NCBI GenBank assembly: GCA_030549495.1
Contig: JAUIRK010000762.1
Coordinates: 39,554 to 103,553, forward strand
Direction of reading: 5' to 3'
Source: Nectonema munidae
Taxonomy: Eukaryota > Nematomorpha > Nectonematoida > Nectonematidae
Length of the DNA stretch: 64,000 bases
How positions within the stretch are numbered: the first letter of the stretch is position 1; the number at the start of each line of letters is the position of its first letter. The position numbers and the translations under genes are program-made. The notes below the pieces were generated by a model, which was given only the letters and a program-made list of their open reading frames with translations, did no database searches and was not told the DNA's origin. Shown piece by piece: positions 47,744 to 60,064 of this stretch.

Positions 47744-49015
47744 TTTATATTTTAAGAGAGTTTCAGGTTTATTTTTCCTGCCAAATGGACTTATTTCTTT
47801 CAAATGTTGAGGAGAAAGTATAAGAACTACTTTAAAATTTTTTCAAGTGTGTCTTCTTCAGGATATATGCTCTGTAAGGAGCTTGTTTTCCATAGCGAAA
47901 CTCGATTTTACATTCTACGAGTCGAAGATCTTTCAAGTGTTCTTAAAGGGAAAAATGTGATATGCATCTTTTATTTGACCTACACTTTCCACAAATTGTA
48001 AGGTTATTTTTCTCAAGAGAAAGTTACCTTGCGATGAAAATCGCTGAAAAAGCCTTAACACGAAAGCCGAAAAGCAAAGCAATCTTTAAAAAAAGATCTC
48101 CCGAACTGAAATTTTCAACGTCAGTTGGTATTTCAAAGTCAATGTTAGCAGCTTTTCTTTTCTTCCTCTATTTTTCCTGATCAATCTTTTGATACTCGGC
48201 CGTTTCTTTTTTCGTCATCGATATTGTTCATTATGCCATTTGAAAAATCATATTTAGAAGTTACATTCTTTTTTACAACTTTATTTTGTAATAACAAAAT
48301 TTTTTTAGTTGGTTTTAATGTTTTGTTTTGGAATCTTTTTTGATTTCTTCGAGCATTTCTTTTTTGAAAGAATTGGGATCGTGGTTGTGTAAAATTTGAT
48401 TTTAAAGTACCGTATATTTTCCTTCATCATTCTTCGTGTACACAATTTTTCCTTAAATTTCTTATAAAAAATAAGTTTATAAACCTAAAAATTATTTGTA
48501 CCTTTACCATTTTTGCTGGGTTGCAATGTACAATAAAAAGTTTTTGTTTTTTTCACCTACAAAATTAAATTTTCATACTTGATAAAAAAAATATCAAAAA
48601 ACTTACCTTCACTTTTTTTATAATAAGTATATTCTTCAATAATGATTGCCATTTTAAAATAGAACAAAAACAAAAAAGAGAAACTCAGAAATGCAAAACG
48701 ACATTTTTGTGGATTAAAATGTATAACAAAAATATAGAGAAACTTATAAAATGAAAAAGTGTAAAAAAATATAACCAAGATGGTCATATAGCACTATGTT
48801 CTGTCTAAAAATACTTTCTGATTTACAGACCCTAGTTGCGGAGGATGATTGCAATATCTGTTTGTGTTCGTTATCCGGTTTTCTCGGACCATATGACGAG
48901 ATAGTATTCAGTACGCAGTATAGTGAAACATGTCGTTGATATGATGTCTGTCTTTTTGCTGCAAGATGGTATGATGTAGTATTTGCCTTTTTATTCCTAA
49001 TACCTGTTGAAATGA
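47744..49015. other. no recognised gene
   Basis: AT-rich intergenic sequence with several short open frames and no recognisable motif. Confidence 0.35.
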
Positions 49016-50728
49016 TTAGGGGTCGTTCACAATTGACGTCAACTAAAACGGGGGGGGGGGGGATCCAAAGTTGACATAAGTCGATTTTGTTAAGTGAAGA
49101 ATTTAGGGAGATTTTTTTTGACTTAAAAAAAATATTTTTTGACTTTATTTTTCACATTTTTGACTATTGCTACAAAATTTGACTTAATCTATTTTTTAAA
49201 ATTTTGTAGTTCCAAATCCTGAAAATTAAACAAATTCTCGATAAAACCTTTCTTAAACTCATTTTTTCAAAATTTGACGTTATTGTTAAAGGTTTAACTT
49301 AATTTTTTGACTTTTTGGATATAAAAAGTAGATATCTTTTTAGAAATTATGTTTATTTTGAACAAACATTTAAACCTGAAAAAAACATAGGTAATAGAAA
49401 AAAAAATTATGATGTGTTAAAATAAAATAAAAAATATTTGATGGCAGGAAATTTCTATCTTTTGCCAACAATTTTTTCAGTAAAGAGAACTTTCCACTGC
49501 TACCGAAGTAGGCTGACAATTTTGTAAAACTAGATACATGGGAAGGGGAAATGTTTGGATTCTTTAATTGTATTATTTTAGCAATATCGTTGTCTTTCAT
49601 TCTTTTATCTAAATATTCTTTGATAGAGCATTCGTCTTTTTTAAAATTCAAGCCTTCATATACCTCAAATGCCTTCTTTATAGTAAAGTTTGTGGACAAA
49701 TTGGCGTCTATTAATTATCTCACAAATACATGAAAAGCAATCTTTGATATTCATGAGCTGCTCAACTATTGCATCGTTTTCAAGAGCCTTTTTGTTCTGT
49801 TCAAAATGACGCAACTCGTTATTCGTGTCTTCAATGCCTTGAACAATTTTTTGACTGTAGGAAGATTTTTGCTATTGTAAATAGCCGCTCTGAGCCATGA
49901 AGGCCAACGTGTCACAATAGGGCAAGGAGGAGGGCCAATTTCTTTAAACAAAGCTTTTCTCTTTTTATTTTTAACTGTGAGCATTTTCATTGCGCTTATC
50001 AATTCATCCACTTCTTTATAAAAAAAAACGCGTAATTTCACGGCACAATTGTGCATAAGATGAGCAAAACAAGTGACATAAAAAGAGTTTCATATAATAG
50101 CTTTGATGCTTTTGTTGCTGATATGTTGTAGTTAGCTGCATCAGAAATGAAGAATAACAAATTTTTCCTCTCAACTTGAAAATCTTTCAAAACATCATCT
50201 ACCAGCTGTAAAACCTTATTGGCATTAGCATGCTCTTCCAAAATCTCACACTTCACCAACCATTTTTTTTGTGGAATCTCCTAACAAAATATTACAAATA
50301 ATATTTGAAAATATTTCATTCTCGTCCAGTATAAGAAAAAGTTTCTTGCCGAGTAGATGCGCTTTTATTTCAATGAGTTTTCCTACTGACATTTCTTCCA
50401 CCATTTTTCTACTCTGACTTACAGAAGGCAAAGAATGGCCCATTTCAGAAAACAAACGATATATACTTGGGTGATTAAGCTTATGTAAAGGTATATTAGC
50501 CTCTAGAAATGACCTGACTATTTTTTTGGAAAAATTTTTACTTGAACATTGCACAAAAGTGTTTATATTATTGTTTTTTGCCATCATATCTTTCAAACTT
50601 TTATGTTTTCTTGAGCTTTTATGAATCTCGACAAAAAAAGTTTGCCAGATTTAACCTTTACGCTTCACAGTTTACAAAACAAATTACCATCAAAATCTAC
50701 AGCAAACTCATCTGGGTACTTTGCAATA

Positions 50729-53023
50729 CAGTAGTGCCCACTTAATATCATACCGTTTTATAGAATATCCCGTTTATTGTCATAAAATATTGAAATCCCA
50801 AACCATTTCCTATACAAAACATAGAAATTTGCTCGTTTAATGTCATAGATATTCCCGTTTATTGTCATAGAAAATTAGCCAAAATTAATTTTTAGAATAA
50901 CATTTTGCAGGATTATCGCTCCGATACACGCATTTTTTCATCAACTTGAACTCCTATCTTATCACTAAACCAACAGTAATGCACCAATAAGTTACATCAA
51001 AGTCTAATCCCTTAATTAACCATGACCATGACGATGTTATCGATAAGCATCACCATGATGAGTGTTCGCGCATGGTCGCACTTTCCCGTTAAAAATCATT
51101 TGGCTTTAACCATTTGGTGAGACTTCTGACAGGTTAATGCGTCGATAAATCACATGTGATCACGAAAGCAACAACGAAGCTTCGCACATGCACCCACGCA
51201 CGCATAGCAACACACACACTGCACACACACACACAGCTGCACACACAGGTCTTGAAAGGATGCATCCTTTTGATCTTAAATAAACTTCCCAATCAAAACA
51301 ACATTTGCCGATCTGCTCTATTGTTACGGACACTGTGCTAAGCTATTCTTCAGTTCTTCAGTTTTTAATCATGAGTGCTAAACGTAAGCGAAATGACTTG
51401 TCCCTTGCCCAGAAGCTGGGGATCATAAAGTGGTCATCTAGCCAATCACAAACTCAATTGTCCAAAACGTATGGTGTTTCACAGTCCACCATTTCAAAAA
51501 TTCTCAGCAAGAAGTCCCAGATCCTGCAAGATGCTGAGCAGAACAAGAACGGCAACCGCATGCGCATGCGGACTGGCAAGGCAGCTGACGTCGAGACGGC
51601 CCTTTACACCTGGTTCGTGGATGCCCGTACCCATGGCTGTCCCATCACCACTGCAGTCCTGGAGGAGAAGGCCAACCTAGGAAAGGACGATTTCAAGGCA
51701 ACCAATGGCTGGATCTGCCGTTGGAAGGACCGTTTCTCGATCAAATATAAAAAGGCACATGGGGAGAAAAGTGATGCTGACATCCCAGCTGCAGACACAT
51801 GGCTTTCAACTGTGCTGCCCGAGCTGCTTGAGAAGTATGAACCCTGTGACGTCTACAACGCAGATGAGACGGGAATCTACTTCCGTGCCCTACCTGACGG
51901 CACCTTGGCAGATGCAGCACAGAAGCTGAGTGGCAGCAAGAAGGTCAAGGAGCGTCTCACCGCCCTCGTCACTGCCAACATGGACGGCAGTGACAAGCGT
52001 CCTCTACTGGTGGTTGGCAAAAGTGCCAAGGGTGCTTTAGAGGAGTCCCCCAGCTTCCAGTCCCATACATGAACAATAAAAACGCATGGATGACTGGCAA
52101 CCTGTTTCGAGACTGGCTAAGAGACTTTGAACGTGACATGGCCAGGCAGGGGTGGCACATTGCCCTTGTCCTCGACAACTGCTCGGCTCACCCCAAGGAT
52201 GCAGCAGATGACCTTCCCCACATTCGCCTCTTCTTCCTGCCGCCCAACACGACCTCCATCATGCAGCCATGTGACATGGGGATCATCCGAAACCTGAAGG
52301 CACTCTACAGGAAGAAGGTGGTCCAGAAGATTGTTGCATACATCGACGCAGGTGAAGCTGAGTTCTCTGCCAGCACCTTCGCCCGCAAGTTTAGTCCTGG
52401 ATGCTATGCACATGTTGAAAGTGGCATGCCAGGATGTAAAACAGTCCAGTGTGGCAAACTGCTTTGCCCATGCCGGCTTCCGCATCCCCTCTGCTCCAGA
52501 TGCTCCCACTGCAGACCACCAGGACCAGGCACCAGATGGGATGACAACAGAAGAGTTCCAGGCCTACGTGGACGTGGATTCCCAGACTGAGTGCCATGGG
52601 GTCTTGACAGATGACGACATCTGTGACACAGTACGCCAGCCAGATGTCTGCCCCACTGCTGACAGTGACGATGAGTCAGCTGAACTGCCTCCACCACCAA
52701 AGGCCCATGTTGCCCTCGACGGCCTGTCATCTGTGCGTGCCTATCTGGAAGCCATCAGCCACGATCTCACCACCTTCTACACTCTGGAAAGTGAGCTGCA
52801 AACGGCGGTTGCAACATCTGCCAAACAGACCTGCATAACAGATTTTTTTTAAATCTAAATAGACAATTCGCAGATCCACAGCTTCAAATGAAAAAAAAAC
52901 TGACCTGATGGATTGTTTAGGCTTACTTGTCAATGCGTGTGTATATATTTTTTATTTGTACATTTTAATAAATAATGTATGAAAAAAGTGATACTAAATA
53001 AATTTTTTATTCTTTTATTTGTA
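50729..53023 (+). mobile_element. GC-rich pogo/Tigger element nested in the above
   Basis: 5' end CAGTAGTGCCCACTTAATAT at 50729 directly after TA (50727-50728). The interrupted transposase resumes at 53024 (TATTGTACAAAGTAC), which fixes the 3' limit. The expected inverted CAGTAG end is not visible there, so the 3' terminus is truncated or atypical. The 5' leader holds repeats of the form CCCGTTTATTGTCATA. Confidence 0.8.
51371..52852 (+). pseudogene. Tigger transposase, nearly intact
   Basis: Starts MSAKRKRNDLSLAQKLGIIK (51371) after an in-frame upstream stretch. CENP-B-type HTH with YGVSQSTISKILSKKSQI, second HTH ETALYTWFVDARTHGCPI, catalytic Asp 1 in YNADETGIYF, Asp 2 in LVLDNCSAHP, Asp 3 in MQPCDMGIIRNLKALY (a DDD triad), C-terminal CITDFF. 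Two frameshifts remain, near 52045 (before LPVPYMNNKNAWMTG) and near 52390 (before LVLDAMHMLKVACQD). Codon use is markedly GC-rich and unlike everything else in the window, which fits recent arrival, possibly by horizontal transfer. Confidence 0.9.
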
Positions 53024-53346
53024 TATTGTACAAAGTACTTTTGATTTTGAACTTTTTGTAACCTTAGGCATTTAATAATAATCTAAAATAAAGCAGAAAA
53101 TTAGAAGAAAAAAAAATAATAAAATAATGTAAAAACCTATTTTTTCAAAATGAAAACAAAAAGTTCTTGCTAATAAATTAAATGAAGAGGGCACATAAGT
53201 TATGCTGGATTGATTTGAAAAAATTTATTAAAAAAATAAATATTAAAAAAAATAATAAAAAAACTAAAAGTTGACATGAGGGAGGGGGGAGGAGGGAGTT
53301 GAAATTTATCAAAAAAAGGTTGACGTCAATTGTGAACGATCCCTTA

Positions 53347-53470
53347 TGATGATGACGACGATGGTGAAATGATGATGATGACGACGATGGTGAAATGATG
53401 ATGATGATAATAACCATGAGTTGATGATGATATGATGATCATGATGTTATTTATGATGATGTGTTAATGT
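53347..53470. repeat. (GATGAC/GATGAT)n microsatellite
   Basis: GATGATGACGACGATGGTGAAAT repeats about twice and grades into GATGAT runs, starting right at the transposon's outer end. Confidence 0.85.
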
Positions 53471-55150
53471 GTTATTGCATGTCATGATGATGACAGATGA
53501 AATCATTAGAGATGATGAAAATATTCAACATCATACAATCTCTACTGACTCACACACACACACGGAATCTACTTTCCTCTTAGCTCATGATAAAATTGCG
53601 TTGCAGAATTCAATGGATGTCACCATGTTCAAGCATTCTACACTTTCTCAATTTAACCTATGAACCTACTTCCACAGGCTAAAGTCTACTTCTCCAAAGC
53701 ACTATTATCTTCCATTATCGCAAAAGATCAACTTCGTCATCACCATTTTTATCGTTTTTACAAGCAAGACATTCATTTTGATTTTACTTCATTCCTAAGA
53801 TTGTGGTCCATTTCGCGTAATATTTCTTAACCAAATTTTTATTGATATTGAATCCAAGAAATCTTTCAAATTCTTCTCTGTCCTAAATCCTGTCATGATT
53901 ATTGACAGAGTAAGTAATAAAATTGGGCAAATATTTTTGAACAAAAAGTTTAAATGTAGCAGTTTTGCAGGGAAGGATTTAGAGAGTCCGGGATAGCCCC
54001 CAGGGATAAGGGGCAAGGGCGGTGTAAAATTCATAAATGTGTTATATTCAAAATTATTGAGATGTATGAACTATGAATGAAAATGAGTTTTTGTAGCTAC
54101 AAATTTAAAATGATTTGAAATGAATTAATATTTTTGACGAACCATTATCAAATGTTCAACGCTTTTAGGATTCAAATTCATTATTTGGTTGATAATAAAA
54201 TTGCATCCTCAAACTCTAGTTTCGATCAACTAGTTGGTATTTTTATATATATATTTTTTCAAAACTGGATAAAAGTGCTAAATTCTCTTCCCTTTCTTTC
54301 CTCCAGACAAAAACGGTCTCTTTTTGCGCCTGATAGCGCTTTTTACTTCTCGATTTCTTCAATTAATTTTGATTGGTGATGAAAAAATTTCGTTTTACTT
54401 GATCATTCCCATTTCATTTAAAATAATATTTGTCAATTCTTTCAGAGTCCAGATTCTACACTCTAGAACATTAATTTAGTGGTAATCATTTTCTAGATCA
54501 ATATTCGTGTTTGAAACTAAATTGAAAATCAATGAATAACTTTGTAGCGAAGATTCAAGTAATTTTTTGACAAAATTTTAAAAAATGTGCTTCGACCATG
54601 TTTTTCAGCGCTTTTTTTTTAATTTTCGCCAAAAAATGGCTAAACGATTATTATTTTATGTCTTTGATCAACTAATTCATTCAATTATAATGGTTTTTCA
54701 ATGGTACAATAAGGTAAACTCTGCAGTTTATAAAAATTAGTTTGTAGGTTTCCTGTTTGGACTATTCATTTGGACTACAGGAATCATTTCTTCCACGATT
54801 ACGAAAAACGGGGATGATCTCTCCCTTACGGGAACGCGGAATTTCGGTGTCTCCCCTATACAAATTATAAAAGTAAAGAGGAAGATGTGTTTCCATAGTT
54901 ATATGGCCGGTATAAGAACTAAGCTCTCCTTGATCACAACTTGAAGCTCTTGGCTTTACAAAAATGGGAATGTGTTTATTTTGATTGTGTAACAAAAAGT
55001 TTCAAATATTTTTAACTAAATTTTATTGGAAAAGCTTGCTTTTAAAATGGTATTTAAGGAGGCATACGCAAAAATCAGGGTTTTCTGGATTCTTTTGAAG
55101 ATTTTTAGAATTTAAAAGAATGTAAAAAAGTTAACCTATAGAAATACAAC
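53471..55150. other. no recognised gene
   Basis: AT-rich. A minus-strand open frame at 54762-54995 has unusual sequence complexity (SSCDQGELSSYTGHITMETH) but no recognised motif. Confidence 0.3.
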
Positions 55151-55159
55151 CCAGAAAAA

Positions 55160-56455
55160 ATCTCGCAACAACGTTTACGCTCTGTCTTCTTCTTCTTCTT
55201 CTTCTTCTTCTTCTTTGTCTACACCTTGTCCTCAAGTTGGGGGTCTGTGGCTGAGATCCGCCCTCTCCATTTTTTCGTGTCCTGCGCATTCTCTTCGGTC
55301 AGTCCAAGCTCTTCAGTCGCTCCATCACTCCGTCCTTCCATCTTTTACTCTGCTTCCCTCTAACCCTTTTTCCAATCACCTTCTTCTCCATAGCTTGGCG
55401 CACGACATCGTCTTGTTTCTTCCTTAAAACATGTCCAAACCACCGCAGCTCACACCGCTCTGCTACAGCCATCACACTGACTTCAACTCCCGTCTTTCTT
55501 CGCATTTTCTCGTTTCTTTTTTTTCTCTCAGCGTGACCCCCATCATTTTTCCAAGCATCTTCATCTCCGTTGCTATTAATTTTCTCTGCTCCTTTTTCTT
55601 TAAAGCATTCACACTCATAAGTTAGAACTAGTCTGACAATTGATGCGTAAATCCTTGCTTTTAGTTTCATTGGCATTCTTCTATCGCACATGATCGCGTT
55701 TACTTCTTTCCATTTCAGCCAACTAGCATGTACTCTTGCTTGGATGTCTTTTTCACAACTTCCATTTTCCATTAATCTGGGTTCCTAAATATTTGAAAGA
55801 TTTCACCTGCTTCAACTTTTTTCTCTGTCTGTCTTCTACATGAACACAAATGCTCTTATTTTTGCTACATGCCATGATCTCGGTCTTTTCCTCATTCATT
55901 TTCATCCCAAATTTTTCCAAATTCTCTTGCCATTTTATTATTCTCTTCTCGAGCTCTACTTCGTTATCCGCCAGTATCGCTAGATCATCAGCAAACAAAA
56001 GTTCCCAGACATCTTCCTTTCTTAGATGATTTGATATCTCATCAACCACTAAAGAAAACAATAATGGACTCAGTGCTGAACCTTGATGTAAACCAATTTT
56101 AACCTCAAATTCTCTTGAGAATCCTTCTGGAGTTCTAATAGCGGTTCTCGAACATTTCCTGCACCAATCTCACAAGTTTTTCGGGAATTTCCTTTTTACG
56201 CATACACCAATACACCACTTCTCTGGGAATAGTATCATAGTCTTTCTCTAGATCAAGAAAATCACAAAAACAGCTGATATTCCTTCAATTTTCTTCTCTA
56301 TAAGTTGTTTTATGATAAAAATGGTATCTATTGCACTTTTTCCAGGCATAAATCCAAACTGTTTTGGGTCTATCTTTATCACTGAACAAATTCGCTTGTC
56401 TAAAATCCTTTCCATTATTTTCAGTCCTAGTAAGTTTACGTTCTGTGTCATTTAT
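55160..56455 (-). mobile_element. LINE 3' half with (GAA)n tail, minus strand
   Basis: Minus-strand blocks: IDPKQFGFMPGKSAIDTIFI (about 56.35 kb), LLFADDLAILADNEVELEKR with the catalytic FADD (about 55.98 kb), KQVKSFKYLGTQINGKWKL, then the C-terminal RCELRWFGHVLRKKQDDVVR and RGKQSKRWKDGVMERLKSLD (about 55.4-55.3 kb), ending in a (GAA)n tail seen on the plus strand as (TTC)n at 55187-55216. 5'-truncated at about 56455. Few frame breaks, so relatively young. Clade (RTE-like or similar) uncertain. Confidence 0.85.
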
Positions 56456-56459
56456 CAAA

Positions 56460-59219
56460 AGTTATTAGCCAATCAGCGAAGACTCACCAAGTTTAAACAA
56501 ATGAAAGTACTTCAAAAGAAGAAGATTTTTGCTATTTAAAATAATCGTGTAAACGAAGCTCAAACAACACCTTATTTCCTTGCTTTCATCATTCAAATGA
56601 TTTAATTGCAAAACACAAGTTCTTTATATTCTTATTTTGGTTTTAATTAAAATTAAAAGATTTTTATAAAGTTATTTCACTTTTATTTGAATTAAAATGG
56701 GTTTTTAATGATGCATCATTTTGCTGTTGTAGAAGAGAATTACGATTGAAACCTAATTAATTCATTGAAAAAATTTACAGAGCGATTTCAAGAAGACAGC
56801 ACAAGCAACAAATATACCACCACAATGAAAAGATATTTTCCATCTTTAATGGTATGTCCTTTATATGTGTATTAGGAATTTATTTTTCTGATATTCTATT
56901 CTACATATTTGATACAATATTTTTCGCATTTTTACGTCATGCTCAAAAATTGGGCCAGTTGTTGCTAAAAAGTATATGTTTTTATCGAAAAAAACTTATT
57001 TAAGTTTTACTTTCAATTGAAAGTAAAATTGCTTTCAGAATATTTCAAGATTTTTTTAGAATTTATAATATCTTTAAATTTCATTATTTGAAAAAGTGTT
57101 TACTACATATAAAAGAGTCAAGGGAGAGAAGCAAAAAATAAAATACGAAATTAAAATTTTGAAACAAATAATGCCTTCTTCTTCTTTTTCTTCTTCTTCA
57201 AAAAAAAGAAAATTAATAAATTGAAGGTGTAATAATTGTTATTGATTATTATTTAGGGCAATTTTGTAACCAAAAAAGTCTTTTTTACTTTATATAAAAA
57301 ATTTTTCTAATATAATGTTCAATTTTGTCTTAATTAAAAAAACTGATTAATTAAAATCAAAAAATTTACTTGTTAAAAATCTGATTAAATGCAATTAAAA
57401 TTGTTTTTTATTTTCCATTTTACTTTTGGAGAAAAAATAATTTTTCGCCTTCTGATTGAGTTAACGTGAAATAATTTGGACTTTTTTTACGTATATGAAA
57501 GACTAAATTGAAATGAAATGATTTGTTGAGCGTTTTTTAAGTTGATACAAAAATAGACTTTTTGGATTTTTTTGACGCTGCATTTTCAAATCTTAATTTT
57601 GATCCATTGGAATCGAAAGATTTATTTTGTTGTGTGTATTTAGTTTTTTCTCAAATGGATTAGGTATGAAGTTTTGTAATACGCATATTTTTGCTACTTT
57701 TTCATATATAACTTTTGCTCTGAAGTTTCGCTATTCTCTGGCAATAAAATCTCTAGGATTGAAAGATTAGAAAAGAGAAAGATAGGAAATAGACAAATTT
57801 TTATCATTTTACTTTTATGCATGGCATTTCTTTTCAGAACGGCGAAGGTAAAAGAATAATATTGAACATATGGTGTGTATATTGGAAGCTAAATTTTTCT
57901 ATGAGTGTGTAATATGAAAGTTAATGCTCTACATCTTATACCCTTTTTATATCCTTTGTTTATACCTGGTGCCCAGGCTAAATTTGCAAGTGTCACAAAA
58001 ATAAATGAAAAAATATATAAAAAAATTAAGTTCGGCCATTTATTACTTTGTGATTTGCTAATTTCGCAAATTTGGTGTGATTTGTTTGACGATTAAATCT
58101 CAAAAAAGGTCCTCAAGTTACACTAATTTTAAGTAGATTCAAATGATATTCTTAGTTAATATAGTTTTAAGTTGATTTATTGAATTGTAATATCCTCTGC
58201 TTTCGGCTCATAATTCTGCATTTGGGAATTATGTAGTTAACCTCTTAAAAATATTAAAAACGAACGGACTTATTCATGTTTCCTGATAATGTAGTTGCAT
58301 TTTACTAAATATATGAGACTATTATACTTGCATCAATCATTCACAAGAATGAGGAATGTAAAGGCAAAGAATCTGAGAAATTAGCAGCGTAGAAGCAAAA
58401 TGTTCCATTTTTTTTTATTTATGACGAAAACAATTTATCCAAAAAATTTATTAATGTGATTTTGAATTAAAATTTTAAGCTACCTTTTTCAGATGAATAT
58501 GAGTTGGGGATGCATTGGAAGTAATGAAATTACGCCATTTCATTAAACATTTTTGTTCATTTACTTTCTTTTTTTTCATTCAAAATTTCCTTAATTTTTT
58601 TTTGAGTTTTATTTTGATATATACATAATGTTAAGTGCGTGTAATACACGGGTCAATTATTTTCAACGAAACGCTGTGAACAATCGGATTGCAGATACAC
58701 AAATATAACATGCAACTGGACGATGATAAAAATACAAGATTTGGTCGGCACAAGAATGTTTCTTTGTTTGTTAACTTCTTAAATTTTTGCAAAATCTACA
58801 GTACTTACAAAAACTTGGGCTTCTTTGACACAAATTTTATATAAGTGCTACTAGAATTCAAAAGATCACCTTATTGACTTTTAACTGCTGTCGTATGCAA
58901 ACTTCCGTCCTAGAACCAAAACAATTTTTCCAATTCCGAAATTTAAAATAATACAATTTCGAAATTGGCTTTATATACTAAAGAGTTCACAAAGCAACTA
59001 AAAAATATATTTTATTTTTAAAATCATTGACAGACCATTTTTAATAGATCAAAATTTTGATTGATCCATTCTGTCACATAAATAAAATAATTGAAAAACA
59101 TAATTTTCGAATCCTAGAATGAAAGATGTAATTGATTTATGTAGAAATGTCGAATTTGAAGATGCTGTATGTGGCATAAATAAGGAACATATAAAAAAAG
59201 AAATATACCTCTTCTATAG
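56460..59219. other. probable introns of the plus-strand gene at 59-60 kb
   Basis: AT-rich without transposon signatures. One exon-like segment, 56780-56851 (acceptor ATTTACAG; donor AATG/GTATGT), could read FQEDSTSNKYTTTMKRYFPS, but phase continuity with later exons could not be shown. Confidence 0.3.
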
Positions 59220-60064
59220 CACAAGCAACACAAAGAGGAGAGATACATTCCAGTGATAAAAAGCCTTTGTCCAAAGATCGTGGCTTTTCAAAGGAGGATA
59301 TTATTAGATGGTATCTTACAATAAAAATATTAATAATAATAATCAACTAAAGTGATTTAATGGAATAAATTTTTGCCAATTTTTTACAAATAAAGTCAAC
59401 ATTTTGAGGTCGTTAGGTCCACTTTAGAAGGATTTATAGTTCACCTTTTGTTGTCCCTAGTCATTACTTTGGGTTTAAGCCGTTTTATCGATGCTCCAAC
59501 GATGACATAGTTAAAAAATGATAGCTTTCAGCACTAGCCGTGGGTTATTGGGGTGACTTTGTTAAACTCAGTTGTTTTATGCATAGAAGGAAAAAGATTT
59601 GAAGCATTCACGACATTTAGGTGTTGGCGTTTATTGGAATGCTGTTTCGAGGCTGCGCGCCTGGCATCGTGAATTTGGGAGCGATCAACAAGAACAGCGA
59701 AATCAAAGTGATTCACAGTCACGGAAACCCGAAAGTGCAGAAGCTGCTGCAAGAGATGGACAAAGCGAACAACGCGCCCAACATCCTCAAGAGCTTGATC
59801 GTGATGAATGAGGGAGAGGAGGGATTGGAGAAGTACGGACTCCACGACAGCAAGGGAGACGCCTTTCTGCAAGCCACCCTCTTCGACGACACCAGACAGC
59901 CGCCCAAGAAAGTGAAGAAGGCGATCAAGGGCCTCTTCTACAGCTTGATCTCCACTGGCCAGTTTCAGATGCCGGCAACCTCAAACGCCAATTTGCAGCA
60001 AGGCGCTAAAAGTGTGGAAAGCAAGAAGTTGTTCGATAAAACGGTGAAGTTTAAGCTCGTTTAA
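59220..60064 (+). CDS. 3' exons of an unidentified host gene
   Basis: Two exon candidates. 59220-59310 follows a strong acceptor (TACCTCTTCTATAG) and reads QATQRGEIHSSDKKPLSKDR then GFSKEDIIR to a GTATCT donor. 59621-60064 follows CATTTAG and reads GMLFRGCAPGIVNLGAINKN, IKVIHSHGNPKVQKLLQEMD, EGLEKYGLHDSKGDAFLQAT, QPPKKVKKAIKGLFYSLIST and ends KTVKFKLV. The last exon has FAF1-like GC-rich codon choice and a sharp coding end at 60062-60064; AATAAA at 60219 could be the poly(A) signal. The two candidates do not join in phase as drawn, so an alternative donor or an extra exon is required. I cannot name the family. Confidence 0.55.

Larger units (their letters stand above)
49370..53071 (-). pseudogene. 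CGGBP1-like (hAT-type) transposase, interrupted
   Basis: A start at 53071 (MPKVTKSSKSKV) follows an acceptor-like TTTATTTTAG. Past the Tigger, the frame gives IAKYPDEFAVDFDGNLFCKL, where the next zinc-ligand Cys codon has become TGA. Then SFLEANIPLHKLNHPSIYRL, close to the human CGGBP1 segment CLEANIPLEKADHPAV. Next come FLILDENE, DAANYN, HNCAVKLR and IVTRWPSWLRAAIYNSKNL blocks of the DDE/C-terminal part, ending near 49370. Stops and frame changes are present apart from the insertion. Confidence 0.75.
49019..53343 (-). mobile_element. DNA transposon with CGGBP1-like transposase
   Basis: Terminal inverted repeats of 25 bp differ at one base: GGGGTCGTTCACAATTGACG at the left (49019) and complement GGGATCGTTCACAATTGACG at the right (53343). 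Both ends abut TTA (49016-49018 and 53344-53346). G-rich tracts lie just inside. The interior holds one transposase gene on the minus strand, split by a Tigger (50729-53023). The transposase is hAT-like but a 3-bp TTA duplication is not the hAT rule, so superfamily assignment is open. Confidence 0.8.

Noticed and set aside
54762-54995. 77-residue minus-strand frame with moderately complex sequence
   Set aside because: No motif, no splice context and no neighbour supports it; listed only in the intergenic note.
59137-59346. Minus-strand frame covering 59.1-59.35 kb
   Set aside because: It overlaps the better-supported plus-strand exon 59220-59310, which has strong splice sites.
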